Shown: positions 42,649-50,436 of the stretch, one piece after another
How positions within the stretch are numbered: position 1 is the first letter of the stretch
Layout of the letters: the number at the start of each line of letters is the position of its first letter
Origin: Lachnospiraceae bacterium UBA4631
GTDB taxonomy: Bacteria; Bacillota; Clostridia; Lachnospirales; Lachnospiraceae
Reading direction: 5' to 3'
Assembly (NCBI GenBank): GCA_002406015.1
Contig: DHMX01000027.1
Location: 1 to 64,000, forward strand
Length of the DNA: 64,000 bases
The notes under the pieces: model-generated
Seen by the model: the letters and a program-made list of their open reading frames with translations, nothing else
Database searches by the model: none
What the model was told of the DNA's origin: nothing
Program-made: the position numbers and the translations under genes

Positions 42649-44322
42649 TTATTTATTCCCCGGAATTTCCAGAATTGCTCCCCGGTTTCCGGATGTAACC
42701 ATTGCTGCATATCTTGCCAGGTAACCGGTTGTTACCTTTGGCTCTCTCGGCTTCCATTCTGCCTTTCTTCTCGCCAGTTCTTCTTCTGATACTCTGAGAT
42801 TTAATGACAGATTATCAATATCTATATCTATCATATCGCCTTCCTGTACCAATGCAATCGGACCTCCGACTGCTGCCTCCGGCGATACATGACCGATAGA
42901 TGCTCCACGGCTGGCACCGGAAAAACGACCATCCGTAATCAACGCTACCGAAGAACCAAGTCCCATACCTGCAATCGCAGAAGTCGGATTCAGCATCTCC
43001 CGCATACCAGGTCCACCCTTTGGACCCTCATAGCGAATAACTACAACATCTCCGGCTACAATCTTGCCACCCTTAATAGCTGCGATGGCATCCTCTTCAC
43101 ATTCAAAGACTCTTGCCGGACCGCTATGCTTCATCATTTCCGGAACAACGGCTGAACGCTTTACAACACTGCCGTCCGGTGCCAGATTGCCCTTCAGGAC
43201 AGCCAGACCGCCGGTCTTGCTGTATGGATTGTCTACCGGTCTTATAACCTCCGGATTCCGGTTTACACAATTTGCGATATTTTCTCCTACGGTCTTACCT
43301 GTAACCGTCATACAATCGGTATGCAGTAATCCCAGCTTATTAATCTCATTCATAACGGCATAGACACCGCCTGCTTCATTCAGGTCTTCCATATAAGTAG
43401 GTCCTGCCGGTGCCAGATGACATAAATTCGGTGTCTTTGCACTAATCTCATTTGCAAAGGAAATATCAAAATCAAATCCTATCTCATGTGCAATTGCAGG
43501 AAGATGCAGCATACTGTTTGTAGAGCATCCCAATGCCATATCTATGGTCAAGGCATTCAGAATAGCATCCTTTGTCATAATATCTCTCGGTCTGATATTC
43601 TTTCGATACATATCCATAACTGCCATACCTGCGTGCTTTGCAAGCTTGATTCGCTCGGAATACACTGCCGGAATGGTTCCGTTTCCGCGAAGTCCCATAC
43701 CCAGAACCTCGGTCAGACAGTTCATAGAGTTTGCCGTATACATACCGGAGCAGGAACCACAGGTCGGACATACCTTATTTTCAAATTCTTCAACATCCTC
43801 CGCTGTCATGGTTCCGGCTGCATAAGAACCAACTGCCTCAAACATGGAAGAAAGACTTCTCTTTTGTCCATGTACGTGTCCGGCTAACATAGGACCACCA
43901 CTGACAAATACGGTCGGCACATTAATTCTGGCTGCTGCCATCAAAAGTCCCGGCACATTTTTATCACAGTTCGGAATCATAACCAATGCATCAAACTGAT
44001 GTGCCAATGCCATACATTCTGTGGAATCCGCAATCAAATCTCTTGTTACCAGCGAATATTTCATTCCGATGTGTCCCATTGCAATACCGTCACAGACTGC
44101 AATTGCCGGGAACATAATCGGTGTTCCGCCTGCCATGGCAACTCCAAGCTTGACTGCCTGTGCAATTTTATCCAGATTCATATGTCCCGGTACAATTTCA
44201 TTATAGGAACATACAATACCAACTAAAGGACGTTCCATTTCTTCTTTTGTCATACCCAATGCATTAAACAAGGACCGATGAGGTGCCTGCTGCATACCGG
44301 TTTTTACTGCATCACTTTTCAT
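42649..44322 (-). CDS. ilvD: Dihydroxy-acid dehydratase
   Basis: The iron-sulfur enzyme dehydrates dihydroxy acids in valine, isoleucine and leucine synthesis. The 557-residue product shows CDKNVPG, the CGSCSGMYTANSMNCL cluster motif, and GRFSGASRGASIGHVSPEAA. The ATG at 44322 has AGGAG eight bases upstream, better than the ATG at 44328 with two. It is followed by ilvB. A small hairpin, CGGTACA/TGTACCG (44352-44370), lies in its leader. Confidence 0.97.
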   Translation of the reverse strand: MKSDAVKTGMQQAPHRSLFNALGMTKEEMERPLVGIVCSYNEIVPGHMNLDKIAQAVKLGVAMAGGTPIMFPAIAVCDGIAMGHIGMKYSLVTRDLIADSTECMALAHQFDALVMIPNCDKNVPGLLMAAARINVPTVFVSGGPMLAGHVHGQKRSLSSMFEAVGSYAAGTMTAEDVEEFENKVCPTCGSCSGMYTANSMNCLTEVLGMGLRGNGTIPAVYSERIKLAKHAGMAVMDMYRKNIRPRDIMTKDAILNALTIDMALGCSTNSMLHLPAIAHEIGFDFDISFANEISAKTPNLCHLAPAGPTYMEDLNEAGGVYAVMNEINKLGLLHTDCMTVTGKTVGENIANCVNRNPEVIRPVDNPYSKTGGLAVLKGNLAPDGSVVKRSAVVPEMMKHSGPARVFECEEDAIAAIKGGKIVAGDVVVIRYEGPKGGPGMREMLNPTSAIAGMGLGSSVALITDGRFSGASRGASIGHVSPEAAVGGPIALVQEGDMIDIDIDNLSLNLRVSEEELARRKAEWKPREPKVTTGYLARYAAMVTSGNRGAILEIPGNK

Positions 44323-44390
44323 GTTCATTTCTCCTTTATTGACTCCAATTCCGGTACAACCTGTGTACCGACTTTCCTGTTATCTTATTC

Positions 44391-45473
44391 TTATAACCGC
44401 TGGCAGATTAAATCTCCCATTTCTGAACAGCTTACTAATGTCATTCCGTCATCCATAATGTCACAGGTACGATAATTTTCCTGCAATACCTGCTTGATGG
44501 CTGCCTCTACTGCATCCGCCTCTTTATCCATGTCAAAGGAGAACCGGAGCATCATAGCGGCTGACAAAATTGTCGCAATCGGGTTCGCTTTATTCTGACC
44601 TGCGATGTCCGGAGCAGAGCCACCGCTTGGTTCATACATACCGAATTTTGTTTCATTTAAGCTGGCAGATGCCAACATACCAATTGAGCCTGTTACCATA
44701 GAAGCCTCATCCGATAATATATCACCAAACATATTCTCTGTCAGGATAACATCAAACTGTGCCGGGTCCTTTACTAACTGCATCGCACAGTTATCTACCA
44801 GCATATGCTCTAATGTTACCTCCGGATAATCCTTTGCGACTTCCTCGACGACGGCTCTCCAGAGTCTGGATGAATCCAGAACATTTGCCTTATCAACGCT
44901 TGTCACCTTCTTGCGTCGCTTCATGGCAATATCAAAGCCCTTAATTGCAATTCTCCGAATCTCATTCTCATCATACGTTAATTCATCATATGCTTTCCGC
45001 ACACCATTTTCTTCTACAGTCTTTCGTTGTCCGAAGTAAAGTCCTCCGGTCAGCTCCCGCATAATCATCATATCAAAGCCTCTGTCCGAAATCTCTTCCT
45101 TCAGCGGACATGCACCCTTTAATTCCGGATACAATACAGCCGGTCTCAGATTTGCAAACAGATTCAATTCCTTCCGAATCTTAAGAAGTCCTGCTTCCGG
45201 TCTCAGATTCGGCGGCAGCTTATACCAAGGGGAAGTTGTCGTATTTCCTCCGATAGAGCCTAAGAGTACCGCATCTGCTGCCTTTGCAACAGCAATTGCT
45301 TCATCGGTTAAAGGCACTCCATGAGCGTCAATGGAACAACCGCCCATCAATATCTGTTGATAATTAAATGTATGTCCGTATTTCTCGCCTACGGTGTCTA
45401 ACACCTTCATTGCCTGCGAGACGACCTCCGGACCAATACCATCGCCTTTAATGACTGCTATATTTACGTTCAT
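44391..45473 (-). CDS. leuB: 3-isopropylmalate dehydrogenase
   Basis: The enzyme oxidatively decarboxylates 3-isopropylmalate in leucine synthesis. The 360-residue product starts at ATG 45473 after GGAAGGAAG (the TTG six bases earlier is disfavoured). Motifs: KGDGIGPEVV, MIMRELTGGLYFG, the DKANVLDSSRLWR substrate region, and EPSGGSAPDIAGQNKANP. It stands upstream of ilvD, and downstream of leuCD with the phosphatase gene between. Confidence 0.97.
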   Translation of the reverse strand: MNVNIAVIKGDGIGPEVVSQAMKVLDTVGEKYGHTFNYQQILMGGCSIDAHGVPLTDEAIAVAKAADAVLLGSIGGNTTTSPWYKLPPNLRPEAGLLKIRKELNLFANLRPAVLYPELKGACPLKEEISDRGFDMMIMRELTGGLYFGQRKTVEENGVRKAYDELTYDENEIRRIAIKGFDIAMKRRKKVTSVDKANVLDSSRLWRAVVEEVAKDYPEVTLEHMLVDNCAMQLVKDPAQFDVILTENMFGDILSDEASMVTGSIGMLASASLNETKFGMYEPSGGSAPDIAGQNKANPIATILSAAMMLRFSFDMDKEADAVEAAIKQVLQENYRTCDIMDDGMTLVSCSEMGDLICQRL

Positions 45474-45534
45474 ATTCAACTTCCTTCCTGTTTTCTGTGT
45501 GGGTACAAAAACTTTATCCTATATCATAAATCAT

Positions 45535-46131
45535 TTATGTCGATTTTTCAATATTTAATTCATGGCGAAAACACTCCTGCCATCCGAGAAACCCGGATTT
45601 ATCAAACTCAAATCTGACTATCCAAGGCTTATATTCCATAATTTGTAAGAAATTCTGATAATTATATTCCGGCTGATAATACTGAATTATCGTGCTTAAC
45701 GCAGTTCCATGTGTGCCTATCACTATGGTTTCGTTTTCATGCTCCTGCAGCAATTGCTCTAACTGCCTTATATTACGTGTCTGTACTTCGTGCAGGGTTT
45801 CACAATCCGCATATCGGTAATCAAAATTCTCCCATGCCTTTTGTGCTGTTTCATAATAAATGTCCGCAGGAGCAATTAAGGTCCATTCCCGAAATGCTTC
45901 CTTTGGCTCCACACGTTTCCCCAGTGCATCCGCAATCGGGGCTACCGTATCCATTGCCCTTTGAAAATCACTGGCATATACATGGGTAATCCGATTCATT
46001 ATATCATGGGTTACAAAATACTCCTTTGCCAGAAAACGATCCTGCATCCCTTCTTTGGTTAATGGACGTTCTTTATCAACGGGATTGGAATAATCGGTCT
46101 GTGCATGTCTCACAAAATATAGTTCTGTCAT
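45535..46131 (-). CDS. Histidine phosphatase family protein
   Basis: The 198-residue product starts at ATG 46131 after AAAGGATG; the longer frame runs through the leuD terminator and is rejected. It has the phosphoglycerate-mutase-type catalytic FVRHAQTDYSN (phospho-acceptor histidine), a second-arginine region YASDFQRAMDT, E in REWTL, and the second histidine in IGTHGTALS. These are cytosolic phosphomonoesterases of varied substrates. Its place among leucine and serine genes allows a biosynthetic role such as a SerB-like phosphoserine phosphatase, which is only a guess. Confidence 0.85.
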   Translation of the reverse strand: MTELYFVRHAQTDYSNPVDKERPLTKEGMQDRFLAKEYFVTHDIMNRITHVYASDFQRAMDTVAPIADALGKRVEPKEAFREWTLIAPADIYYETAQKAWENFDYRYADCETLHEVQTRNIRQLEQLLQEHENETIVIGTHGTALSTIIQYYQPEYNYQNFLQIMEYKPWIVRFEFDKSGFLGWQECFRHELNIEKST

Positions 46132-46163
46132 TTTTTCATCCTTTTCTGTCTGGAAACAGACAT

Positions 46164-46213
46164 AAAAAGCTCTGCATACCGAATGTCTATGTTCTTCATA
46201 TCCGGTATGCAGA
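46164..46213 (-). terminator. Terminator of leuCD
   Basis: On the minus strand TCTGCATACCG and CGGTATGCAGA form an 11-bp stem with a loop of about 21 bases, followed by GCTTTTTATG. It lies about 15 bases after the leuD stop codon and before the phosphatase gene. Confidence 0.75.
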
Positions 46214-46227
46214 CGCATTTCTAATCA

Positions 46228-46713
46228 TTATTTCTGATTAATGTAATTTACCAGACCTTCTGCCTTAATAATCTCCTGCATAAACGGCGGAAATGCCTGC
46301 CCCTTGTATTCGGTTCCCTTGGTACGGTCATAAATCATACCGCTGTCAAAGTCAATTTCCACCTCATCCCCGGCTTCAATCTCCTCTGCCGCTTCCTTAC
46401 ATTCAATAATCGGAAGACCGATATTGATTGCATTCCGGTAAAAGATTCTTGCAAAGGTTTCTGCAATTACACAACTGATTCCGGATGCTTTGATGGCAAT
46501 CGGAGCATGCTCTCTGGAAGAACCGCATCCAAAATTCTTCTGTGCCACCATAATATCTCCCGGTTTTACCCGTTTTACGAAGTCCTTATCAATATCCTCC
46601 ATACAATTCTTTGCCAATTCTGCCGGGTCTGAGGAATTCAGATACCTTGCAGGAATAATAACATCTGTATCTACATTATCACCATATTTATGAACAATTC
46701 CATGTGCTTTCAT
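46228..46713 (-). CDS. leuD: 3-isopropylmalate dehydratase small subunit
   Basis: This swivelling-domain subunit pairs with LeuC. The 161-residue product starts at ATG 46713 after AGGAGG. It shows YGDNVDTDVIIPARYLN and FGCGSSREHAPIAIK, and the length is typical of the short archaeal/clostridial type. The longer frame start at 46755 would overlap leuC by 22 bases and is not needed. Confidence 0.96.
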   Translation of the reverse strand: MKAHGIVHKYGDNVDTDVIIPARYLNSSDPAELAKNCMEDIDKDFVKRVKPGDIMVAQKNFGCGSSREHAPIAIKASGISCVIAETFARIFYRNAINIGLPIIECKEAAEEIEAGDEVEIDFDSGMIYDRTKGTEYKGQAFPPFMQEIIKAEGLVNYINQK

Positions 46714-46733
46714 ACTATCTATACCCTCCTGAA

Positions 46734-48002
46734 TTAATCCTTTATAATCTCGCATGGACAGGAAATCTTACCTGTAACCGCAGAAGCTGCTGCTACCGCA
46801 GGAGATGCAAGATATACCTCTGACTCTACATGACCCATACGTCCGACAAAGTTCCGGTTTGTGGTTGCAACTGCACGCTCTCCGGCTGCAAGAATACCCA
46901 TATGTCCTCCCAGACATGGTCCACAGGTCGGTGTGCTGACAACCGCTCCCGCTTCAATGAATATCTTAAGCAGACCTTCCTCCATTGCCTGTAAATAAAT
47001 TGCCTGTGTAGCCGGAATTATAATAACCCGAAGTCCCTTTGCTACCTTTCTTCCTTTCAGAATCTCAGCCGCTATCCGAAGGTCGGTAATATGTCCGTTT
47101 GTACAAGAACCGATTACCACCTGGTCAATCTTAATATCTCCGACCTCATCAATGGTCTTTGTGTTCTCCGGCAAATGCGGAAATGCAACCGTAGGCTTTA
47201 ACTGTGACAAATCAATGGTATAGGTCTCATCATATTCCGCATCCTCATCTGCCGTATATGCGGTATATTCCTTTGTGGAATGCTCTTTCATATATGCAAT
47301 TGTAAGCTCATCCACCGGGAAGATTCCGTTTTTGCCGCCTGCCTCGATTGCCATGTTTGCCATTGTGAACCGGTCATCCATAGATAAATACTGGATTCCG
47401 TCACCGGTAAATTCCATTGATTTATATAAAGCTCCATCCACACCAATCATTCCTATGATATGAAGGATAATGTCTTTTCCGCTCACCCATTTTGCAGGCT
47501 TTCCGGTCAGCACGAATTTCAGGGCTGACGGAACCTTAAACCATGCTTTTCCGGTTGCCATGCCGGCTGCCATATCCGTACTTCCGACACCGGTAGAAAA
47601 CGCTCCTAATGCTCCATAGGTACAGGTATGGGAATCCGCACCGATTACTGCATCACCGGCTACCACCAGACCTTTTTCCGGCAACAGTGCATGTTCAATT
47701 CCCACCTCGCCTACATCAAAGAAATTCGTAATCTGATGTTCGTTGGCATACTGTCTTACACATTTACAATGCTCTGCACTCTTAATATCTTTATTTGGTG
47801 TAAAATGGTCCAGTACCATTGCGATTTTATCCTTATCAAAAACCTCCTGGCTCTTGAACTTTTCCATTTCATGAATTGCTACCGGCGTTGTTACGTCATT
47901 TCCCAACACCATATCCAGCTTTGCTTCAATTAACTGTCCTGCTTCTACATAATCTAAGCCGGCATGAGCAGCTAATATTTTCTGCGTCATTGTCATACCC
48001 AT
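46734..48002 (-). CDS. leuC: 3-isopropylmalate dehydratase large subunit
   Basis: With LeuD it isomerises 2- to 3-isopropylmalate. The 422-residue product has 4Fe-4S ligands C300 (GSCTNG), C360 and C363 (CGPC), and the DSHTCTYGALG motif (123-133). It is the homoaconitase-like short form. Start at ATG 48002 after AGGAGG. Divergent from a LysR-type regulator across a 116-base region containing a T-N11-A palindrome, it is probably activated by that regulator. Confidence 0.97.
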   Translation of the reverse strand: MGMTMTQKILAAHAGLDYVEAGQLIEAKLDMVLGNDVTTPVAIHEMEKFKSQEVFDKDKIAMVLDHFTPNKDIKSAEHCKCVRQYANEHQITNFFDVGEVGIEHALLPEKGLVVAGDAVIGADSHTCTYGALGAFSTGVGSTDMAAGMATGKAWFKVPSALKFVLTGKPAKWVSGKDIILHIIGMIGVDGALYKSMEFTGDGIQYLSMDDRFTMANMAIEAGGKNGIFPVDELTIAYMKEHSTKEYTAYTADEDAEYDETYTIDLSQLKPTVAFPHLPENTKTIDEVGDIKIDQVVIGSCTNGHITDLRIAAEILKGRKVAKGLRVIIIPATQAIYLQAMEEGLLKIFIEAGAVVSTPTCGPCLGGHMGILAAGERAVATTNRNFVGRMGHVESEVYLASPAVAAASAVTGKISCPCEIIKD

Positions 48003-48058
48003 TTATCAATTCCTCCTTACCTTTTACTATTGCTATCTTAACACAGAATTTGTTATAA

Positions 48059-48087
48059 TTGAAATACATAATATGAATACTTATTAT
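48059..48087 (+). promoter_or_regulatory. Promoter of the lysR gene
   Basis: -35 TTGAAA, a 17-bp spacer and -10 TATTAT. On the other strand leuC has only a TAAGAT -10 with a poor -35, as expected for an activator-dependent promoter. Confidence 0.6.
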
Positions 48088-48100
48088 AACCTATGGTTAT
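48086..48100. promoter_or_regulatory. LysR-type operator between lysR and leuC
   Basis: The perfect palindrome ATAACC-TAT-GGTTAT contains the T-N11-A pattern of LysR-family sites. It overlaps the end of the lysR -10 box, allowing autorepression, and lies upstream of the weak leuC promoter. Confidence 0.65.
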
Positions 48101-48118
48101 TTCTATGGAGGATGTGTT

Positions 48119-49045
48119 ATGAATCAGAATTTGAATTATTACAAGGCATTTTATACCGTTGCAAAATACCGGAATATATCAAAGGCAGCAGATGCTTTAT
48201 ATATCAGCCAGCCCGCTATCAGCAAGTCTTTGTCCCGTTTAGAGGAGAATCTGGGCTGTTCCTTATTCCACCGAACCTCCCGCGGTGTTACGCTCACTCC
48301 GGAAGGAACCATCCTGTATGAGCGTGTCCGGGAAGCCTTTCAGGCAATTGACAGCGGTGAGGAGGAGCTGCGTCACCGTACAGAGCTTGGTATCGGTCAG
48401 CTTCGAATCGGTGTCAGCACTACTTTATGCAAATATATTCTGCTGCCATATCTTCATGCTTTTATCCATTTACATCCACATATTAAGATTACCATTGATT
48501 GCCAGTCCACCCTGCATACCATGGAGCTGCTGGAAACCGGGGCTATCGACATTGGTTTAATCGGAGCTCCGAAGCAGTCTAATTCACTGGTCTATACCGA
48601 ATTACAGACTATTCAGGATACCTTTGTCACCACCAGAAGCTATCTTGATAACTTATCCATCCGGGAGCCGGAGCAGAATAACCTCTTTTCTACCGGTACT
48701 TTAATGCTGTTGGATGAAGAAAATATCACCCGTCAATTCATAGATGACTATTTCTATCGCAACCAGATTAAAACCAATCAGATATTAGAGGTCAGTACCA
48801 TGGACCTTTTGATTGAGTTTGCCCGAATCGGACTCGGAATTGCCTGCGTGATTCGTGAATTTGTAGAACAGGACTTAAAGCAGGGAACTCTGATAGAGCT
48901 TCCGCTTTCAGCCCCAATTGAAAACAGGAGCATCGGACTTGCTTATGCAAAGTCCCATACTCCTGCCAGTACTGTTCTTGAATTTCTGAATTATATGAAA
49001 ACGTCGGTTCTTAGCGAAACGCTTCCAACAGCTCCAGAACCGTAG
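48119..49045 (+). CDS. LysR-family transcriptional regulator
   Basis: The 308-residue product has an N-terminal winged helix (NISKAADALYISQPAISKSLSRLEENLGCSLFHRTSRGVTLTPEG, about 20-65) and a LysR effector-binding domain (about 92-300, LRIGVSTTLCKYILLPYL, ending GIACVIREFVEQDL). It is divergent from leuCD, the normal location for a regulator of that operon; the coinducer would be a leucine-pathway intermediate. Start follows GGAGGATGTGTT. Its 3' end overlaps the convergent gene by 35 bases. Confidence 0.92.
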   Translation: MNQNLNYYKAFYTVAKYRNISKAADALYISQPAISKSLSRLEENLGCSLFHRTSRGVTLTPEGTILYERVREAFQAIDSGEEELRHRTELGIGQLRIGVSTTLCKYILLPYLHAFIHLHPHIKITIDCQSTLHTMELLETGAIDIGLIGAPKQSNSLVYTELQTIQDTFVTTRSYLDNLSIREPEQNNLFSTGTLMLLDEENITRQFIDDYFYRNQIKTNQILEVSTMDLLIEFARIGLGIACVIREFVEQDLKQGTLIELPLSAPIENRSIGLAYAKSHTPASTVLEFLNYMKTSVLSETLPTAPEP

Positions 49046-50369
49046 TTGCCGTCAGTCCAAGGTCCTTTCCGGCTGCCTCCAGTCTGGTCTGACTGTCAAA
49101 ATGATAAAAGGTTACATATGGTGCCTGCTCCTCATAACCATGTATATCCAGTGTCAATACGCCCAGAACGCCCAGCATGACGGCAGAAAATACCAATATC
49201 AGCCGCTGATACCAGCTCTCCGGTTCAAAGCTGATTTTATTTCTTAACACCGCTATCCAGAGTATTAACGGTAAGAACATAACCACAAGCCATGAGACAT
49301 AGCTTCCTGCAGTTGCCAAGAATACCTGTTTATTCCGGAAAATTTCCATAATTCCCTGTCCGAATGACGCAAGAGGTAAAAACTCACCATACATCTCATG
49401 GTAGATAATCTGCACATCCCCATAACAGCCACAGATAACCAAAACAAGTGCATACAATATCGTATTTATACGCTTCGGAAACAGTGATGCCAGAAATGCC
49501 ACCAGACATCCTGCTGCTGCCGCAAATAAAATCGGATATAAAATGGTACTGCTGATAGAATGATAGGTTCCAAAGCGTACTGCAACTTCCATAAATACAA
49601 ATGACAGCATGGAAAACAACATGGTTCGCATACTACAGCTTCCTGAATGCTTGGTATGTATTACCTCCTTGGAATCTATCGGTTTCTCTATAGTTTTTTC
49701 TATCGATGCTTCTATCGGTGTTTCCTTTGATTCTTTCTTTTGTATGACAGGTTCAAAAGCTATCGGCTTTTCTATAGCTTTTTCTACCGATTTTTCTATT
49801 GATGCTTCTGCCAGCTCTTGCTTCTGCATGACCGGTTCAAAATCTATTGGCTTTTCTATCGGTTCTTCTATTGATGCGTTCTTTGGTTCTTCTGTCTGCA
49901 CAACAGGCTTTGACTTTCTTTTCCTTGAAGAATGCTTCTTTTTCGTTTCCGCCTCTTCATCCGTTTCCTGACCGGCTGCCAGAAATGCATCCCACCGATT
50001 TTTCATGGTATGCTCGTTTGCCTGCCATGTTTCCGTTTCTACTTTCGTTTCTGCTTCTGTTACTTCCGCTTCCGTTACTTCCGCTTCCGCTGTCTCAGAT
50101 TCCGGCAGAATTTTTGCTTCTGCAATTTGAGCTGCCGTTACTTCTGGTTCCGGCATTTTCATTTCTGGTATTTCCGGTTCTTGTGTCTCTGGTTTTATTG
50201 TTTCCTGCTTTGCTGCTTCCGCTTCCGCCAATGCTCTTTGAGCCTGCTCCTGTTCCGCTTTTTTTCGTGCCTGCTCTTCCTGTGGTGTCTCATACAATTG
50301 AATGTCTGCCAGCAAAGAATCTGCCTGCTCCATAATTCGATTCAAGTCATTATCTTTATAATTTCTCAT
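49011..50369 (-). CDS. Charged-repeat protein with LtaS-like membrane domain
   Basis: The 452-residue product starts at ATG 50369. Residues 1-245 are soluble and rich in E, K, A and P, with coiled-coil-like EQARKKAEQEQAQRALAEAEAAK and 28-residue repeats of an EASIEKSVEKAIEKPI type (about 166-236). Residues 250-410 hold about five membrane helices; then LDIHGYEEQ...FDSQTRLEAAGKDLGLTATTVLELLEAF resembles the stretch that joins the membrane part to the sulfatase domain in LtaS-family proteins of Lachnospiraceae (as I recall their ELGLLTTxRLD motif). The extracellular phosphoglycerol transferase domain is missing; the stop overlaps the convergent lysR end. Function unknown. Confidence 0.65.
   Translation of the reverse strand: MRNYKDNDLNRIMEQADSLLADIQLYETPQEEQARKKAEQEQAQRALAEAEAAKQETIKPETQEPEIPEMKMPEPEVTAAQIAEAKILPESETAEAEVTEAEVTEAETKVETETWQANEHTMKNRWDAFLAAGQETDEEAETKKKHSSRKRKSKPVVQTEEPKNASIEEPIEKPIDFEPVMQKQELAEASIEKSVEKAIEKPIAFEPVIQKKESKETPIEASIEKTIEKPIDSKEVIHTKHSGSCSMRTMLFSMLSFVFMEVAVRFGTYHSISSTILYPILFAAAAGCLVAFLASLFPKRINTILYALVLVICGCYGDVQIIYHEMYGEFLPLASFGQGIMEIFRNKQVFLATAGSYVSWLVVMFLPLILWIAVLRNKISFEPESWYQRLILVFSAVMLGVLGVLTLDIHGYEEQAPYVTFYHFDSQTRLEAAGKDLGLTATTVLELLEAFR
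49677..49880. repeat. 84-bp in-frame tandem repeat
   Basis: Units starting at about 49677, 49761 and 49845 (the last partial) share sequences like ATCGGCTTTTCTATAG and TTCTATTGATGCTTCT. On the minus strand each encodes 28 residues, FEPV(I/M)QK...IEKPI. The high similarity points to recent duplication. Confidence 0.75.
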
Positions 50370-50392
50370 ATGTCCTGCTTCCTTATTTAGTG

Positions 50393-50428
50393 AAAAGACG
50401 GATTCCGACAATGCTTACGAAATCCGTC
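50393..50428 (-). terminator. Terminator of purL
   Basis: GACGGATT and AATCCGTC form an 8-bp stem with a 16-base loop. On the minus strand it is followed by TTTTC, nine bases after the purL stop codon. Confidence 0.75.
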
Positions 50429-50436
50429 CCTTACTG

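Noticed and set aside
49847..50390. Two long overlapping plus-strand open frames of low complexity
   Set aside because: Antisense shadows of the E/A/K-rich first half of the LtaS-like protein; no start signals, no family resemblance.
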